Part shown: positions 28,306-37,897 of the stretch, piece after piece
Position numbering within the stretch: the stretch's first letter is position 1
How the letters are laid out: the number at the start of each line of letters is the position of its first letter
Assembly (NCBI RefSeq): GCF_030316855.1
Contig: NZ_JASZYR010000013.1
Location: 1-64,000 of the forward strand
DNA from: Variovorax sp. J22P240
Lineage (GTDB): Bacteria; Pseudomonadota; Gammaproteobacteria; Burkholderiales; Burkholderiaceae_C
Length of the DNA: 64,000 bases
Reading direction: 5' to 3'
Made by a program: the position numbers and the translations under genes
Notes under the pieces: generated by a model
What the model was told of the DNA's origin: nothing
The model's database searches: none
The model's input: the letters and a program-made list of their open reading frames with translations, nothing else

Positions 28306-30653
28306 GCGGCGTGGTCCTCGAAGCGACCGCCGCGGCGGCGGGCGGTGTGGGCCAGGGCATCCCCCAGCTCGAAGCGAACGAGAAGCTCACGGGCAGCGCG
28401 CAGTACATCGCGGACATGGTTCGCCCGGGCATGCTCCATGGCGCCATCCTGCAAAGCCATCTGCCGCATGCGCGCATCCGTGGCTACGACCTGAGCGAGG
28501 CGCTGGCGCTCCCGGGCGTTCGCGCGATCGTCACCGGGGACGACCTTCCCGATGCCCATCGCATGGGCGCCTTCATCAAGGACGAGCCGGCCTTCGCGAA
28601 GGGGAAGGTGCGCTATGTCGGCGAGATCGTGGCGGCCGTGGCGGCCGACACCGAGGCCATCGCGCGGCAGGCCACCCGCCTGATCCGCGTCGACTACGAG
28701 GAGCTTCCCGCGGTGCTCGATCCAGCCGAGGCGCTGGCGCCGGGCGCGGCCGTGGTCCATGAGGAAGCGTCCTCCTACGTGAAGGTCTTCGATGCCGGCA
28801 CCGAGGGCAATCTGTGTTCGCGCACCTCCTTCCGTGCGGGCGACGCCGACAAGGCCTGGGCCGAGTGCGACCTGGTGGTGGAAGGCCGCTACCAGACCCA
28901 GGCCCAGGCCCACCTGTCGCTGGAGCCCTGCGGCGCGCTCGCGGAGATCGACGCGACCGGCAGGGTGACCTTGTGGTCGGCCAACCAGTCGGTGTTCCGG
29001 GTCCAGGCGAGCGTGTGCGAATCGCTGGGCCTGCCGATGACGCGGCTGCGCTGCCTCACGCCGCGCATCGGCGCAGGCTTCGGCAACAAGATGGAGGCGC
29101 ACGTGCAGCCCGCCGTCGTGCTGCTCGCGATGAAGGCGCGCAAGCCGGTCAAGCTGATCCTGAGCCGCGAGGAAGACTTCGAGTCGGTGCGCGCCCGCCA
29201 TCCCGCGACGATCCGCATGAAGACGGGCGTGAAGCGCGACGGCACGATCGTGGCGCGCGAGACGGAACTGCTGCTCGACGGCGGCGCCTATGGCGACGAC
29301 AGTCCGGGCGTACTCGGCTACGCGCTGCTGATGAACTGCGGCCCGTACCGCATTCCGAACGTGCATGCGCATGGAAGAGTGGCGTACACGAACAAGCTGC
29401 GTTTCGGCGCCTTCCGAGGCTTCGGCGTGCCGCAGGTGACCTTCGCGTCGGAGACGCAGCTCGACGAGATCGCGCACCAGCTCGGCATGGATCCGATCGC
29501 GCTGCGGCGCCGCAACATGCTGGCCGGCAGCGACCCCTGGTTCGGCGGCCAGCCCATCCTGTCGAACGGACTCGCGCAGTGCATCGACATCGTTGAGAAG
29601 GCGTCGGGTTGGCCCAAGGCGTCATCGCAAGGCCTGCCGGACCGCAAGCGCGGGTTCGGCGTGGCGCTGACGGCCCACATCAGCGGACTGCTCGCCTCGG
29701 GGGCCATCGTGCGTGTGCTCGAGGACGGCACGGTGCTGCTCAACACGGGGGCGGTCGACATCGGCCAGGGCTCGAACACCGTGCTCACGCAGATGTGCGC
29801 GGAAGCGCTCAAGCTGCCGGTGGACCGGGTGGCGATCGCCAGCCCGGACACGGATGGCTCGCCCTACAACTGGGGAACGACCGCCAGTCGCGTGACTTAC
29901 GTCGCCGGTCGCTCGGTGGTCGGTGCCGCGGCCGAGGTCGAGGGCAAGCTGAAACAGCATGCGGGCGAGATGCTCGAGTGCGCGGTCGAGGACCTCGAGC
30001 TGCTGCCCGGCGGCCGGGTCGCGATCAAGGGCGTGGAGCAGCGTTCGGTGAGCTTCGCCGAGATCTCCGGCCGCGCGCATTGGGCGGCGGGCGGGCCGAT
30101 CATCGGAACGCACAGCTGGGTGTTCGACCAGAAGACCGTGGACCCGAAGCGGGCGGTGGTCGAAGGGCTGCCGTTTCCGCAGATCGGCATCTACAGCTTC
30201 AATGCGCTGGTGGTCGAGGTCGAGGTCGACGAGGTGACCGGCAAGGTGCGCGTCGTGAACGCGTGGTCCGCCTGCGACATCGGTCGGGCCATCAATCCGA
30301 CCATGGCGACGGGCCAGATCGAGGGCGCCTTCGTGCAAGGCATGGGCTACGCGCTCACCGAGGAGATGGTGTGGGACGGGGCGCGACTCGCCAATCCGAG
30401 CCTGATGGACTACAAGATCCCGACCTTCGCCGAACTGCCCGACAGCATCCATGCCTACCTCGTCGAGTCGAACGAGCCGAGCGGGCCGTTCGGCGCCAAG
30501 AGCGTCGGCGAGATCGGCATCAATGGCGTGGCTGCGGCCATCGCCAACGGCATTGCGCAGGCGACGGGCGTGCGCCTTCACCAGTTGCCGCTGAGCGCCG
30601 AGCGGGTGCTCAACGGCTTGCTGGCGAAGGACGGCGAGGAGGGCGCTGCGTGA
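28302..30653 (+). CDS. molybdenum hydroxylase, molybdopterin large subunit (CoxL-like)
   Basis: 783 aa. GTG at 28302, 7 nt after GGGAG, overlaps the small-subunit stop. Characteristic segments are GIPQLEANEKLTGSAQYIADM, the cofactor loop FGAFRGFGVPQ (near residues 368-378) and PFGAKSVGEIG, whose Glu737 corresponds to the catalytic base of the xanthine oxidase family. There is no CO-dehydrogenase type AYRCSFR loop, so it is a hydroxylase of an organic substrate. It overlaps the alpha/beta hydrolase gene as GTGA. Together with the ring-cleavage enzyme it supports heterocycle degradation. The substrate is inferred, not shown. Confidence 0.88.
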   Translation: MSGVVLEATAAAAGGVGQGIPQLEANEKLTGSAQYIADMVRPGMLHGAILQSHLPHARIRGYDLSEALALPGVRAIVTGDDLPDAHRMGAFIKDEPAFAKGKVRYVGEIVAAVAADTEAIARQATRLIRVDYEELPAVLDPAEALAPGAAVVHEEASSYVKVFDAGTEGNLCSRTSFRAGDADKAWAECDLVVEGRYQTQAQAHLSLEPCGALAEIDATGRVTLWSANQSVFRVQASVCESLGLPMTRLRCLTPRIGAGFGNKMEAHVQPAVVLLAMKARKPVKLILSREEDFESVRARHPATIRMKTGVKRDGTIVARETELLLDGGAYGDDSPGVLGYALLMNCGPYRIPNVHAHGRVAYTNKLRFGAFRGFGVPQVTFASETQLDEIAHQLGMDPIALRRRNMLAGSDPWFGGQPILSNGLAQCIDIVEKASGWPKASSQGLPDRKRGFGVALTAHISGLLASGAIVRVLEDGTVLLNTGAVDIGQGSNTVLTQMCAEALKLPVDRVAIASPDTDGSPYNWGTTASRVTYVAGRSVVGAAAEVEGKLKQHAGEMLECAVEDLELLPGGRVAIKGVEQRSVSFAEISGRAHWAAGGPIIGTHSWVFDQKTVDPKRAVVEGLPFPQIGIYSFNALVVEVEVDEVTGKVRVVNAWSACDIGRAINPTMATGQIEGAFVQGMGYALTEEMVWDGARLANPSLMDYKIPTFAELPDSIHAYLVESNEPSGPFGAKSVGEIGINGVAAAIANGIAQATGVRLHQLPLSAERVLNGLLAKDGEEGAA

Positions 30654-31519
30654 AGCTCGACCGCTACCCGCCGCAGGAGCCCCTGTCGCCGCTCGGCGCG
30701 GCGTACCAGGAGCGCATCCTCGCACTGGGCGAAGGCGTCGCGGGCCACGAGTCGGCCTATGGCGACGACCCGTACCAGACGCTCGCGATCTTCCGTCCGC
30801 CGCAGCCCAGCGGCGAGGTGCTGGTCTTCCTCCACGGGGGCGGCTGGACCAGCGGCTACAAGGAATGGATGTACTTCATGGCGCCCGCACTGCTGGCGCA
30901 GGGCGTGGTGCTGGTCAGCGCGGGCTACCGGCTCGCGCCGCACCATGTGTTCCCGGCCGGTCTCGATGACGCGGCGGACGCGGTCGCCTGGACCTGGCGC
31001 CACATCGGAGCGCACGGCGGCGATCCGCGCCGGATTTTCGTGGGCGGGCATTCCGCGGGCGGCCACTATGCCGCGCTGCTGGCGGTCTCTGCGGCCTGGC
31101 GCGCGCTAAGGGCGTTGCCCGCCGACGTGGTCCGCGGCTGCCTGCCGGTCTCCGGTGTCTATCGCTTCGGGCCGGGCAGCGGCCTGTCGGTGCGCCCGCG
31201 CTTCCTCGGCACCGGGGACGAAGCGCGCGTCGATGCCGACGCCTCCCCGCTGCACCGGCTGGAGGCTGCGGCCTGCCCGCCGTTCCTGATCACTCACGGC
31301 AGCCGCGACTTTCCCCATCTCGTCACGCAGTCGCAGCAGATGGAGGCGGCGCTGCGCGCCGCCGGCGTCCCCGTGCAGATCCAGATCCTCGAAGGAGCAG
31401 ACCACTTCGAGGCCAGCGTCGCCTGTGGCGAACACCTCTCGGGGTGGCCGGCACTCGCAGCAGCGTGGATGCGGCAGACCGCCGCATCGCCCATCCCGTC
31501 GACAGGAGAACGTCAATGA
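30650..31519 (+). CDS. alpha/beta hydrolase, HGGG type
   Basis: 289 aa. LHGGGWTSG (oxyanion hole) and GGHSAGGH with the nucleophile Ser135, a conserved Asp region and His near EGADHFE make a standard catalytic triad. This is the hormone-sensitive-lipase/arylformamidase-like group. After ring opening of a hydroxypyridine by NicX, N-formyl amides must be hydrolysed, so a deformylase or amidase role is plausible. GTG start overlaps the previous stop and has GAGGAGG upstream; its own stop overlaps the ABC receptor gene by ATGA. Confidence 0.8.
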   Translation: MKLDRYPPQEPLSPLGAAYQERILALGEGVAGHESAYGDDPYQTLAIFRPPQPSGEVLVFLHGGGWTSGYKEWMYFMAPALLAQGVVLVSAGYRLAPHHVFPAGLDDAADAVAWTWRHIGAHGGDPRRIFVGGHSAGGHYAALLAVSAAWRALRALPADVVRGCLPVSGVYRFGPGSGLSVRPRFLGTGDEARVDADASPLHRLEAAACPPFLITHGSRDFPHLVTQSQQMEAALRAAGVPVQIQILEGADHFEASVACGEHLSGWPALAAAWMRQTAASPIPSTGERQ

Positions 31520-32715
31520 AGAGCCCCACATCGAATCGCAGGTTGGTCATGAGCGGCATCGCCGCGCTCGCCGTGATGGCATCGCTCCCCGCCGCCTTCG
31601 CGCAGGCCGACAAGCCGATACGCATCGGCTACTCGATGGCGCGAACCGGCATGCTCGCGAACGCGACGCCCTCGCAGTCCAACACCTACGAATTGTGGAA
31701 GGAACAGGTCAATGCGCGCGGCGGCATGGTCGTGGGCGGCCAGAAGCGCAAGGTCGAGTTCGTCACCTATGACGACCAGTCGAAGCCCGAGCAGGCCGTG
31801 CGCATCTACGAGAAGCTCATCACCGACGACAAGGTCGACCTGTTGCTGGCGCCCTGGGGCACGCCGTTCCAGATCGCGATCGCGCCGGTGCTGGAGAAGT
31901 TCAAGTTCCCGATGGTCGGCAACACCGCGGCGTCGGTCGCGCTGCGCCAGGTCAAGCCGGGCTACATCTGGTTCCCGACCTCGGCGATCCCGGACCGCAT
32001 CGGCGTCGAGCTCACGGCCATGCTGAAGGCCAACAACGTGAAGACGGCCGTCGTGATCGCCAACGTGCTGCCGTTCACCAAGGAGATCAAGAACTACCTC
32101 GAGCCGGAACTGAAGAAGGCCGGCATCGAGGTCAAGTTCTCGACCGAGTATCCGCCGGACATCAAGGACATGACCTCGATCCTCACGCAGGTCAAGCAGG
32201 CCAATCCGGATGCCGTGCTCGCGCTCGCGTACCCGGGCGACTCGGTGCTCTACGCCAAGCAGGCCAAGGAGCTCGGCCTGTCGAGTCCGGTGCAGTTCAT
32301 CGCGATCGGCCCGAGCGACGCCTTCTTCGCCAAGGCGGTCGGCGCCGCGTCGGCCGAGGACGTGATCACGATCGCGCACTGGTCGCCGCGTCCCGAGTGG
32401 AAGGGGTCGCAGGCCTTCCACGACGCCTACGTCAAGAAGTTCGGCGAAGACCCGGACTACCTCAATTCGGCGCTCGCCTGGATGTCGCTCGAGATCCTCG
32501 AGTCTGCGGTCGCCAAGGGCGGCCTCGACAAGGCGAAGATCCGCGAAGTGATCAGCAAGGACACCTTCGAGACCATCAACGGCCCGGTGCGCTTCGACGG
32601 CGTGCAGAACGCGATCACGCCGACGGCCTTCGTGCAGACGCAGAAGGGCAAGCTCCAGATCGTGTGGCCGAAGTCCATCGCGACCGGCCAGTACGAAGCC
32701 AAGAAGTCCTGGTAA
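31516..32715 (+). CDS. Liv-type ABC transporter solute-binding protein
   Basis: 399 aa. An N-terminal signal peptide (RRLVMSGIAALAVMASLPAAFAQA) precedes a type I periplasmic-binding fold (IRIGYSMARTGMLANA; YDDQSKPEQAVRIYEKLI). These receptors of the HAAT family bind amino acids, but in catabolic operons many bind aromatic acids. Ribosome binding site AGGAG is 7 nt upstream. It overlaps the hydrolase gene by 4 nt. The five transporter genes and two hydrolases are in one transcription unit, so the ligand is probably the heterocyclic growth substrate or its acid. Confidence 0.85.
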   Translation: MKSPTSNRRLVMSGIAALAVMASLPAAFAQADKPIRIGYSMARTGMLANATPSQSNTYELWKEQVNARGGMVVGGQKRKVEFVTYDDQSKPEQAVRIYEKLITDDKVDLLLAPWGTPFQIAIAPVLEKFKFPMVGNTAASVALRQVKPGYIWFPTSAIPDRIGVELTAMLKANNVKTAVVIANVLPFTKEIKNYLEPELKKAGIEVKFSTEYPPDIKDMTSILTQVKQANPDAVLALAYPGDSVLYAKQAKELGLSSPVQFIAIGPSDAFFAKAVGAASAEDVITIAHWSPRPEWKGSQAFHDAYVKKFGEDPDYLNSALAWMSLEILESAVAKGGLDKAKIREVISKDTFETINGPVRFDGVQNAITPTAFVQTQKGKLQIVWPKSIATGQYEAKKSW

Positions 32716-33618
32716 ATGCCGGTCTTCGACGTGCTGTCGTCGGGGCAGCTGCTGTTCGCTGCCCTCGTGACGGGCTCGCTCTACGCGCTGGTCGCGCTGG
32801 GCCTGAACCTGGTCTACGGGACCATGCGGATGCTCAACGTCGCGCACGGCGACCTCGTGATGCTCGGCGCCTACGCGGGCTACTGGGCCTTCAGCATCGC
32901 GGGGATCTCGCCGCTGGTCGCGGCGCCGGTGGTGGCGGGCCTCGGGGCCTTGCTCGGCTACGCGCTCTACAAGGGTTTGTTCCGCCGCCTGCTGGCCGTG
33001 GCACCGGCCGACGCGGGGCGCATGGAGGGCAATTCGCTGCTGCTGTTCTTCGGGCTGTCGATCATCCTGCAGAACGCCGCGGCCATGCTGTTCACGCCCA
33101 ACAACCGGGCGTACCAGTATCTCGACGAGGTCTGGCGCGTCGGCAATGTCGCGATGACGGGCAACCGCATCGCGGCCCTGGTGGTGGCGGGCGCGACCTG
33201 CATCGGTGTCGCGCTGTTCCTCGGCCGCAGCATGGCGGGGCTCGCGATGCGATCGGTGATCGAGCGGCGCGAAGCCGCCTACATCGTCGGGGTCGACGTC
33301 GATCGCGTGCAATGGTCCAGCTTCGCGCTCGGCTTCGCGAGCGCCGCGCTGGCCGGCGTGCTGATGTCGATGCTCGAGCAGTTCTCGCCGTTCTCGGGTT
33401 TCCCGTTCACGATCGCGGGCTTCATCGTGATCATCCTGGGCGGCCTCGGCAACGTGATGGCGGGGCTGGTGGCGGCGTTGTTGCTGGGCGTGATCGAGAC
33501 CTACGGCGTGGCCCTGACGTCCGCGAACCTGCGCTCGGTGCTGCTCTACGGCTGCTTCGTCGGCGCGCTGCTGCTCTTTCCCAACGGCCTGCTCGCCAGG
33601 CGCTCGACCCGCAAGTGA
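32716..33618 (+). CDS. livH: branched-chain-type ABC transporter permease
   Basis: 300 aa with 7-8 hydrophobic segments. The LivH family marks GLNLVYGTMRMLNVAHGDLVMLGAYAGYW and IILGGLGNVMAGL are present. It begins directly after the receptor stop codon (TAAATG) and is followed by the second permease after a 1-nt gap. It forms the inner-membrane channel with LivM. Confidence 0.9.
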   Translation: MPVFDVLSSGQLLFAALVTGSLYALVALGLNLVYGTMRMLNVAHGDLVMLGAYAGYWAFSIAGISPLVAAPVVAGLGALLGYALYKGLFRRLLAVAPADAGRMEGNSLLLFFGLSIILQNAAAMLFTPNNRAYQYLDEVWRVGNVAMTGNRIAALVVAGATCIGVALFLGRSMAGLAMRSVIERREAAYIVGVDVDRVQWSSFALGFASAALAGVLMSMLEQFSPFSGFPFTIAGFIVIILGGLGNVMAGLVAALLLGVIETYGVALTSANLRSVLLYGCFVGALLLFPNGLLARRSTRK

Positions 33619-33619
33619 C

Positions 33620-34564
33620 ATGAACAATCTCTGGGGCGATCGCGCCTGGCTGGCCGCTGTGACGATCGGAGTGATCGCGATGTCGGTGCTTCCGTTCGTG
33701 GCGAACGACTACCTCGTGGGCACCGGGCTCACGCTGCTGATGTGGCTGGCCCTCACGCAGAGCTGGTGCGTGCTGTCGAAGATGACGGGCTACGTGTCGC
33801 TGGGCCACGTGGTCTTCTATGGCCTCGGTGCCTACTTGATGGTGGTGACGTGGCAGCAGCTGCCCTTCGTGCTCGTGATCCTCGCGGCAGGGGTGCTGGC
33901 CGCGCTGTTCGCGGCGCTGGTCGGGCTGCCGGTGCTGCGCGTGCGCGGACCCTATTTCGTGATCCTGACCTTCGGCCTCGCGGAACTCGTGAAGTTCAGC
34001 ATCATGGCGGCCGAGTCCGCGAGCGGCACCGCGAGCCGGATCCTGTTCGGCACGCCGGACCTGGTGGTCGTCTACTTCTCGATGTTCGCGCTGGCGTTGC
34101 TGGCAACCGGCTTGCTCACCTGGGTCAGCCGCTCGCGCTTCGGACACGGCCTGCGTTCGCTGCGCGAGAACGAGGAGGCCGCCGAGACGCTGGGTGTTCC
34201 GGTGGTGCGCTTCAAGCTGATCGCGTTCGTCCTGTCGGCGGCGATTCCGGGCATGGTCGGTGCGGTCATGGCCTTGCGCTCGACCTACTTCGTGGTCGGC
34301 GGCGTCTTCGATCCGATGATCTCGATCACCGTGATCGCGATGGCGATCCTGGGCGGCGGCGACAACGCCAAGGGGCCGGTGCTCGGCGTGGTGTTCCTGT
34401 TCCTGATCCAGGAGCTGCTGTGGGCCAACGCGCCGTTGCTCTACATGATCATCCTCGGTGCGATCCTGATCACCTTCGTGCTGCTGCTGCCGAACGGGCT
34501 GGTCGGCCTGGCCGGCGCCCGTGCCCGTCGGCGCGAGGCACGCGCAGCGGGAGCCCGGCCATGA
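33620..34564 (+). CDS. livM: branched-chain-type ABC transporter permease
   Basis: 314 aa, about eight membrane segments, LivM family: TGYVSLGHVVFYGLGAYL, RGPYFVILTFGLAELVKF and the cytoplasmic coupling loop SRFGHGLRSLRENEEAAETLGV. The final 15 residues are strongly basic. Its stop overlaps the ATPase start (ATGA). Confidence 0.9.
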   Translation: MNNLWGDRAWLAAVTIGVIAMSVLPFVANDYLVGTGLTLLMWLALTQSWCVLSKMTGYVSLGHVVFYGLGAYLMVVTWQQLPFVLVILAAGVLAALFAALVGLPVLRVRGPYFVILTFGLAELVKFSIMAAESASGTASRILFGTPDLVVVYFSMFALALLATGLLTWVSRSRFGHGLRSLRENEEAAETLGVPVVRFKLIAFVLSAAIPGMVGAVMALRSTYFVVGGVFDPMISITVIAMAILGGGDNAKGPVLGVVFLFLIQELLWANAPLLYMIILGAILITFVLLLPNGLVGLAGARARRREARAAGARP

Positions 34565-35292
34565 GCGCGCTGCTCTCGGTGCGCGGTCTCGGCAAGCGCT
34601 TTGGCGGCCTGACGGCGCTCCACGACGTGTCCTTCGATGTGGGCGCCGGCCAGATCGTCGGCGTGATGGGCGCCAACGGCGCCGGCAAGACCACGCTGTT
34701 CAGCCTGATCGCCGGCAATTCCCGGCCCTCCGCGGGGGCCATCGAGTTCGACGGCGCGCCGGTGGTCGGCCTTCGGCCCGACCAGATCTGCCGGCTCGGC
34801 GTCGCGCGCACGTTCCAGATCGTCAAGCCCTTCCCCTCGCTCACCGTGCTGGAGAACCTGCGCACCGGCGCGATGTTCGGGCACGCGCAACTCCGGCGCC
34901 GGGCGGATGCCGATGCCGCGTCGCTGCAGGTGCTCGAAGAGGTGGGCCTCGCGAGCTTCGCCGAGCGGCCCGCGTCGTCGTTGACGCTGTCGGGGCAGAA
35001 GCGCCTCGAGATCGCGCGCTGCGTCGCCACCGGCGCCCGGCTCCTGCTGCTGGACGAGGTCATGGCCGGCCTGACGCCGACGGAAGTCGGGCAGATGCTG
35101 GCGACCCTGCGCCATCTGCAGGCAACGCGGGGATTGACGCTGCTGGTGATCGAGCACGTCATGCGCGCGCTGATGGAACTGTGCGGCCGCATCGTCGTGC
35201 TGCACCACGGCGAACTGATCGCCGAGGGCACGCCGGCGCAGATCGGCGACAACGAGAAGGTGCTGTCGGTGTACTTCGGAGCGCATGCATGA
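34561..35292 (+). CDS. livG: branched-chain-type ABC transporter ATPase
   Basis: 243 aa. Walker A GANGAGKTT, a Q-loop region, signature LSGQKRLEIARC (a LivG-type variant) and Walker B LLLLDEVMAGLTPTE. LivG-typical GVARTFQIVKPFPSLTVLENL follows the Walker A helix. Coupled to livM and livF by overlapping stop and start codons. Confidence 0.92.
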   Translation: MSALLSVRGLGKRFGGLTALHDVSFDVGAGQIVGVMGANGAGKTTLFSLIAGNSRPSAGAIEFDGAPVVGLRPDQICRLGVARTFQIVKPFPSLTVLENLRTGAMFGHAQLRRRADADAASLQVLEEVGLASFAERPASSLTLSGQKRLEIARCVATGARLLLLDEVMAGLTPTEVGQMLATLRHLQATRGLTLLVIEHVMRALMELCGRIVVLHHGELIAEGTPAQIGDNEKVLSVYFGAHA

Positions 35293-36008
35293 GCAATACG
35301 GCGATGCTGGAAGTCGAGGGCCTGGTCACCGGCTACGGTTCGACGCGCGTGGTCCACGGCCTGTCGCTGAAGGTCCGCGAAGGGGGTGTGACCGCGCTGC
35401 TCGGCGCGAACGGGGCCGGCAAGACGACGCTGATGAAGACCTTGTGCGGGCTGCTGCCGGTGCAGGGCGGTGCGCTGCGCTTCCTCGGTGAAGACATCGG
35501 CCACGCAGCCGCGGACCGCAGGGTCCTGGCGGGCCTGGTCCTGGTGCCCGAGGGACGCATGGTGTTCCCCTCGCTGACCGTGCACGAGAACCTGCGACTC
35601 GGCGGCATCAACGTGCGGGCGCGGCCGAGGTGGAAGCACAACGTCGAGCGGGTGTTCGACATCTTCCCGCGCCTGCGCGAGCGCAGTTCGCAGCAGGCCA
35701 TGACGCTGTCGGGCGGCGAGCAGCAGATGCTCGCGATCGGGCGCGGCCTGATGGCCGAGCCGCGGCTGATGCTGCTGGACGAGCCGACGCTGGGCCTCGC
35801 GCCGGTGATGGCGCTCGAGATCTTCGCGCTGGTGCGCCGCCTGACTTCGGAAGGCCTCACGCTGCTGCTGGCCGAGCAGGACGTGCACCGCACGCTGGAC
35901 GTCGCCACCCATGCCTACGTCGTCGAGAACGGACGGGTCGCCGCCGAAGGGCCGGCCGCCGAGATCGCCGGCGATCCCCGCATCCGCCAAGCCTATCTGG
36001 GACTGTGA
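35289..36008 (+). CDS. livF: branched-chain-type ABC transporter ATPase
   Basis: 239 aa. Walker A GANGAGKTT, signature LSGGEQQMLAIGRGL, Walker B LMLLDEPTLGLAPVM, plus the LivF-typical RMVFPSLTVHENL. ATG 35289 overlaps the livG stop. It ends one nucleotide before the last hydrolase of the operon. Confidence 0.92.
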   Translation: MSNTAMLEVEGLVTGYGSTRVVHGLSLKVREGGVTALLGANGAGKTTLMKTLCGLLPVQGGALRFLGEDIGHAAADRRVLAGLVLVPEGRMVFPSLTVHENLRLGGINVRARPRWKHNVERVFDIFPRLRERSSQQAMTLSGGEQQMLAIGRGLMAEPRLMLLDEPTLGLAPVMALEIFALVRRLTSEGLTLLLAEQDVHRTLDVATHAYVVENGRVAAEGPAAEIAGDPRIRQAYLGL

Positions 36009-36009
36009 C

Positions 36010-36843
36010 ATGCCCGTGACCTACCGCATTCCCGGCGCTCCCTCGCTGGCCGTCGACCTCGCGGGCCACGGCCCGTTCGCTTTGTTCATGCATGGCATCG
36101 GCGGCAATCGAAGCAATTGGCGCGCGCAACTGCCGGCCTTTGCCCCGCACTTCGCCTGCGCCGCCTGGGATGCGCGCGGGTATGGCGGCAGCGAGGACTA
36201 CGAGGGTGCGCTGGCCTTTGACGATTTCGTCGACGATGTGTTGCGCGTGCTCGATCACTTCGGTGTCGAGCGGGCGCACCTCGTCGGCCTGTCCATGGGC
36301 GGGCGCATCGCGATGCGCACCGCGCTGCGGCATCCGGACCGCATCGCGACGCTCACGCTGCTCGATACGCACGAGGGCTTCGAAGCCTTCACGCCCGCGC
36401 AGCGCCAGGCCTTCGTCGACAGCCGGCGTGCGCCGCTGCTCGCGGGCAAGGAGCCGGCCGACATCGCCGATGCGGTGGCCCGGTCGCTGGTCGGGCCGAA
36501 GGCGACGCCCGCGCAGTTGCAGCAACTGGTGGACAGCATCGCTGCGCTGCACAAGGGGTCGTACATCAAGTCGCTGCAGGCGACCGTCGATCAGGTGGTG
36601 CTCGGCGACATTTCGCTGATCGCGGCGCCGGCCCACTTCGTGGTCGGTGCGGACGACCGCCTGACGCCACCGGCCATGCATCACGAGATGGCGGCCAAGA
36701 TGGGCGGTGCGCCGGTCAGCGTCCTGCCGGACGCCGGGCACCTGAGCAACATCGAGAACGCCGAGGCGTTCAATCAGGCGGCGATCGAATGGCTGACGCC
36801 GCGCGCTTCGATGGGCTCCACGCCCGGGCACTGGCCGATCTGA
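36010..36843 (+). CDS. alpha/beta hydrolase, enol-lactonase/deformylase-like
   Basis: 277 aa. FMHGIGGNRSNW forms the oxyanion hole; the nucleophile is Ser95 in VGLSMGG, with Asp in FVVGADDRLTPP and His in PDAGHLSNIE. The group includes 3-oxoadipate enol-lactonases and N-formylmaleamate deformylase NicD. Being the last gene of the NicX-like operon, a role in deformylating the ring-opening product is plausible. There is a 1-nt gap from livF; no separate promoter is visible. Confidence 0.8.
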   Translation: MPVTYRIPGAPSLAVDLAGHGPFALFMHGIGGNRSNWRAQLPAFAPHFACAAWDARGYGGSEDYEGALAFDDFVDDVLRVLDHFGVERAHLVGLSMGGRIAMRTALRHPDRIATLTLLDTHEGFEAFTPAQRQAFVDSRRAPLLAGKEPADIADAVARSLVGPKATPAQLQQLVDSIAALHKGSYIKSLQATVDQVVLGDISLIAAPAHFVVGADDRLTPPAMHHEMAAKMGGAPVSVLPDAGHLSNIENAEAFNQAAIEWLTPRASMGSTPGHWPI

Positions 36844-36949
36844 ATCAGGCGCGGTCGGCCGGCCGGGATCAGGCGGGCGGTGTCCGCACTGCTCGGGTCC
36901 GGCTCGCCGAAGCGGTGTGGGGGCACGAGCGGGCAGTGGCCCGGCAGCG

Positions 36950-37897
36950 CTACGGGCTGCGCCGGCGGTAGAGGTAGTCCGCAGGCAAGCCCAGCCGGCG
37001 GCAGGCCTGGGCCGCCGGGCTCTCGCGCAGCACGATCCTGTCGGCGAAGCTGCCAGCCCAGTGGACGAGGCGCTTTTCGATGGCGCTTGCGCCGTACCTG
37101 CTCGTCAGTCCCAGGCACTCGCGCACCCACACCGGCGTGATCTCCACGGCCGCGCGAACCAGCAGCCGCTGCACTGGGCGCAATGGGGCAGCGAGGATGG
37201 GAGCGTTGCGCATGATGTCCAGAAATTCGAACACGATGGGTGAGGCCTCCAGGCGCCCGCGCATGCGGTCGAACAATGCACTCACCTCGTCCTGCGAAGT
37301 TGGCGCATCGAGGGCGCCGTAGAGCCGGGCCGCCGGGGCACCCTCGAGGTAGAGACGGTCGAACTCGTCCTGCCGCAGCGGACGCACGTACGCATGGTAG
37401 GCCTGCACGAATCCGAAGGCGGCCGTCGCCTGCACCCACGTCAACAGGGCGCGATCGTTGGCGGCGTAAGGCTCGCCAGCCGGCGTGTGCCCGGCGACTT
37501 CACCGTGCCGGCGTACCACGCCCGCGATCATTTTCTCGGCCACGCTTCGTGCCCCGTAGACAGTCACCATCGCCGCGAGGCCGGTGCGCTGCAGGCGTTG
37601 CATCGGCCGCGTGCGAAAGGTGGAGTGCTCCCAGACGCCGGTGCGCACCCGTGGCTCTGCCAGTTCGAGGATCACGGCGGCCACGCCGCCGACGAACATC
37701 GCAACCGGGTTCTTGAACACCTGCCACGACATGGAGTCGTGCGGCGCCAATGCCGGCTCTCCGGCCGGCTGGGTGAAGTCCATCGCGGGGGCGCCTGGCG
37801 GACGCAGCAGTTCTTGCGCCAGGCTGTCGACCGCGCGCTGGACGAAGGCAGGGAGCGGCAAGGCCGTGGCGGGGTCGTGGGACCGAGAACGCTGCAT
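36950..37897 (-). CDS. oxygenase MpaB/DUF2236 family protein
   Basis: 315 aa. The central region TRPMQRLQRTGLAAMVTVYG, then HGEVAGHTPAGEPYAANDRALLTWVQATAAFGFVQAYHAYVRPL, matches the DUF2236 heme-dependent oxygenase group (latex-clearing protein Lcp and fungal MpaB are relatives). The histidine in RRHGEVAG and the NDRALLTWVQA helix are family marks. There is no signal peptide. It is a single gene, convergent with the NicX-like operon, with a 493-nt upstream gap. Substrate unknown. Confidence 0.82.
   Translation of the reverse strand: MQRSRSHDPATALPLPAFVQRAVDSLAQELLRPPGAPAMDFTQPAGEPALAPHDSMSWQVFKNPVAMFVGGVAAVILELAEPRVRTGVWEHSTFRTRPMQRLQRTGLAAMVTVYGARSVAEKMIAGVVRRHGEVAGHTPAGEPYAANDRALLTWVQATAAFGFVQAYHAYVRPLRQDEFDRLYLEGAPAARLYGALDAPTSQDEVSALFDRMRGRLEASPIVFEFLDIMRNAPILAAPLRPVQRLLVRAAVEITPVWVRECLGLTSRYGASAIEKRLVHWAGSFADRIVLRESPAAQACRRLGLPADYLYRRRSP

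Noticed and set aside
31513-33627. 704-codon minus-strand frame antisense to the Liv receptor and permease
   Set aside because: Same shadow composition; the plus-strand genes have signal peptide and membrane patterns.
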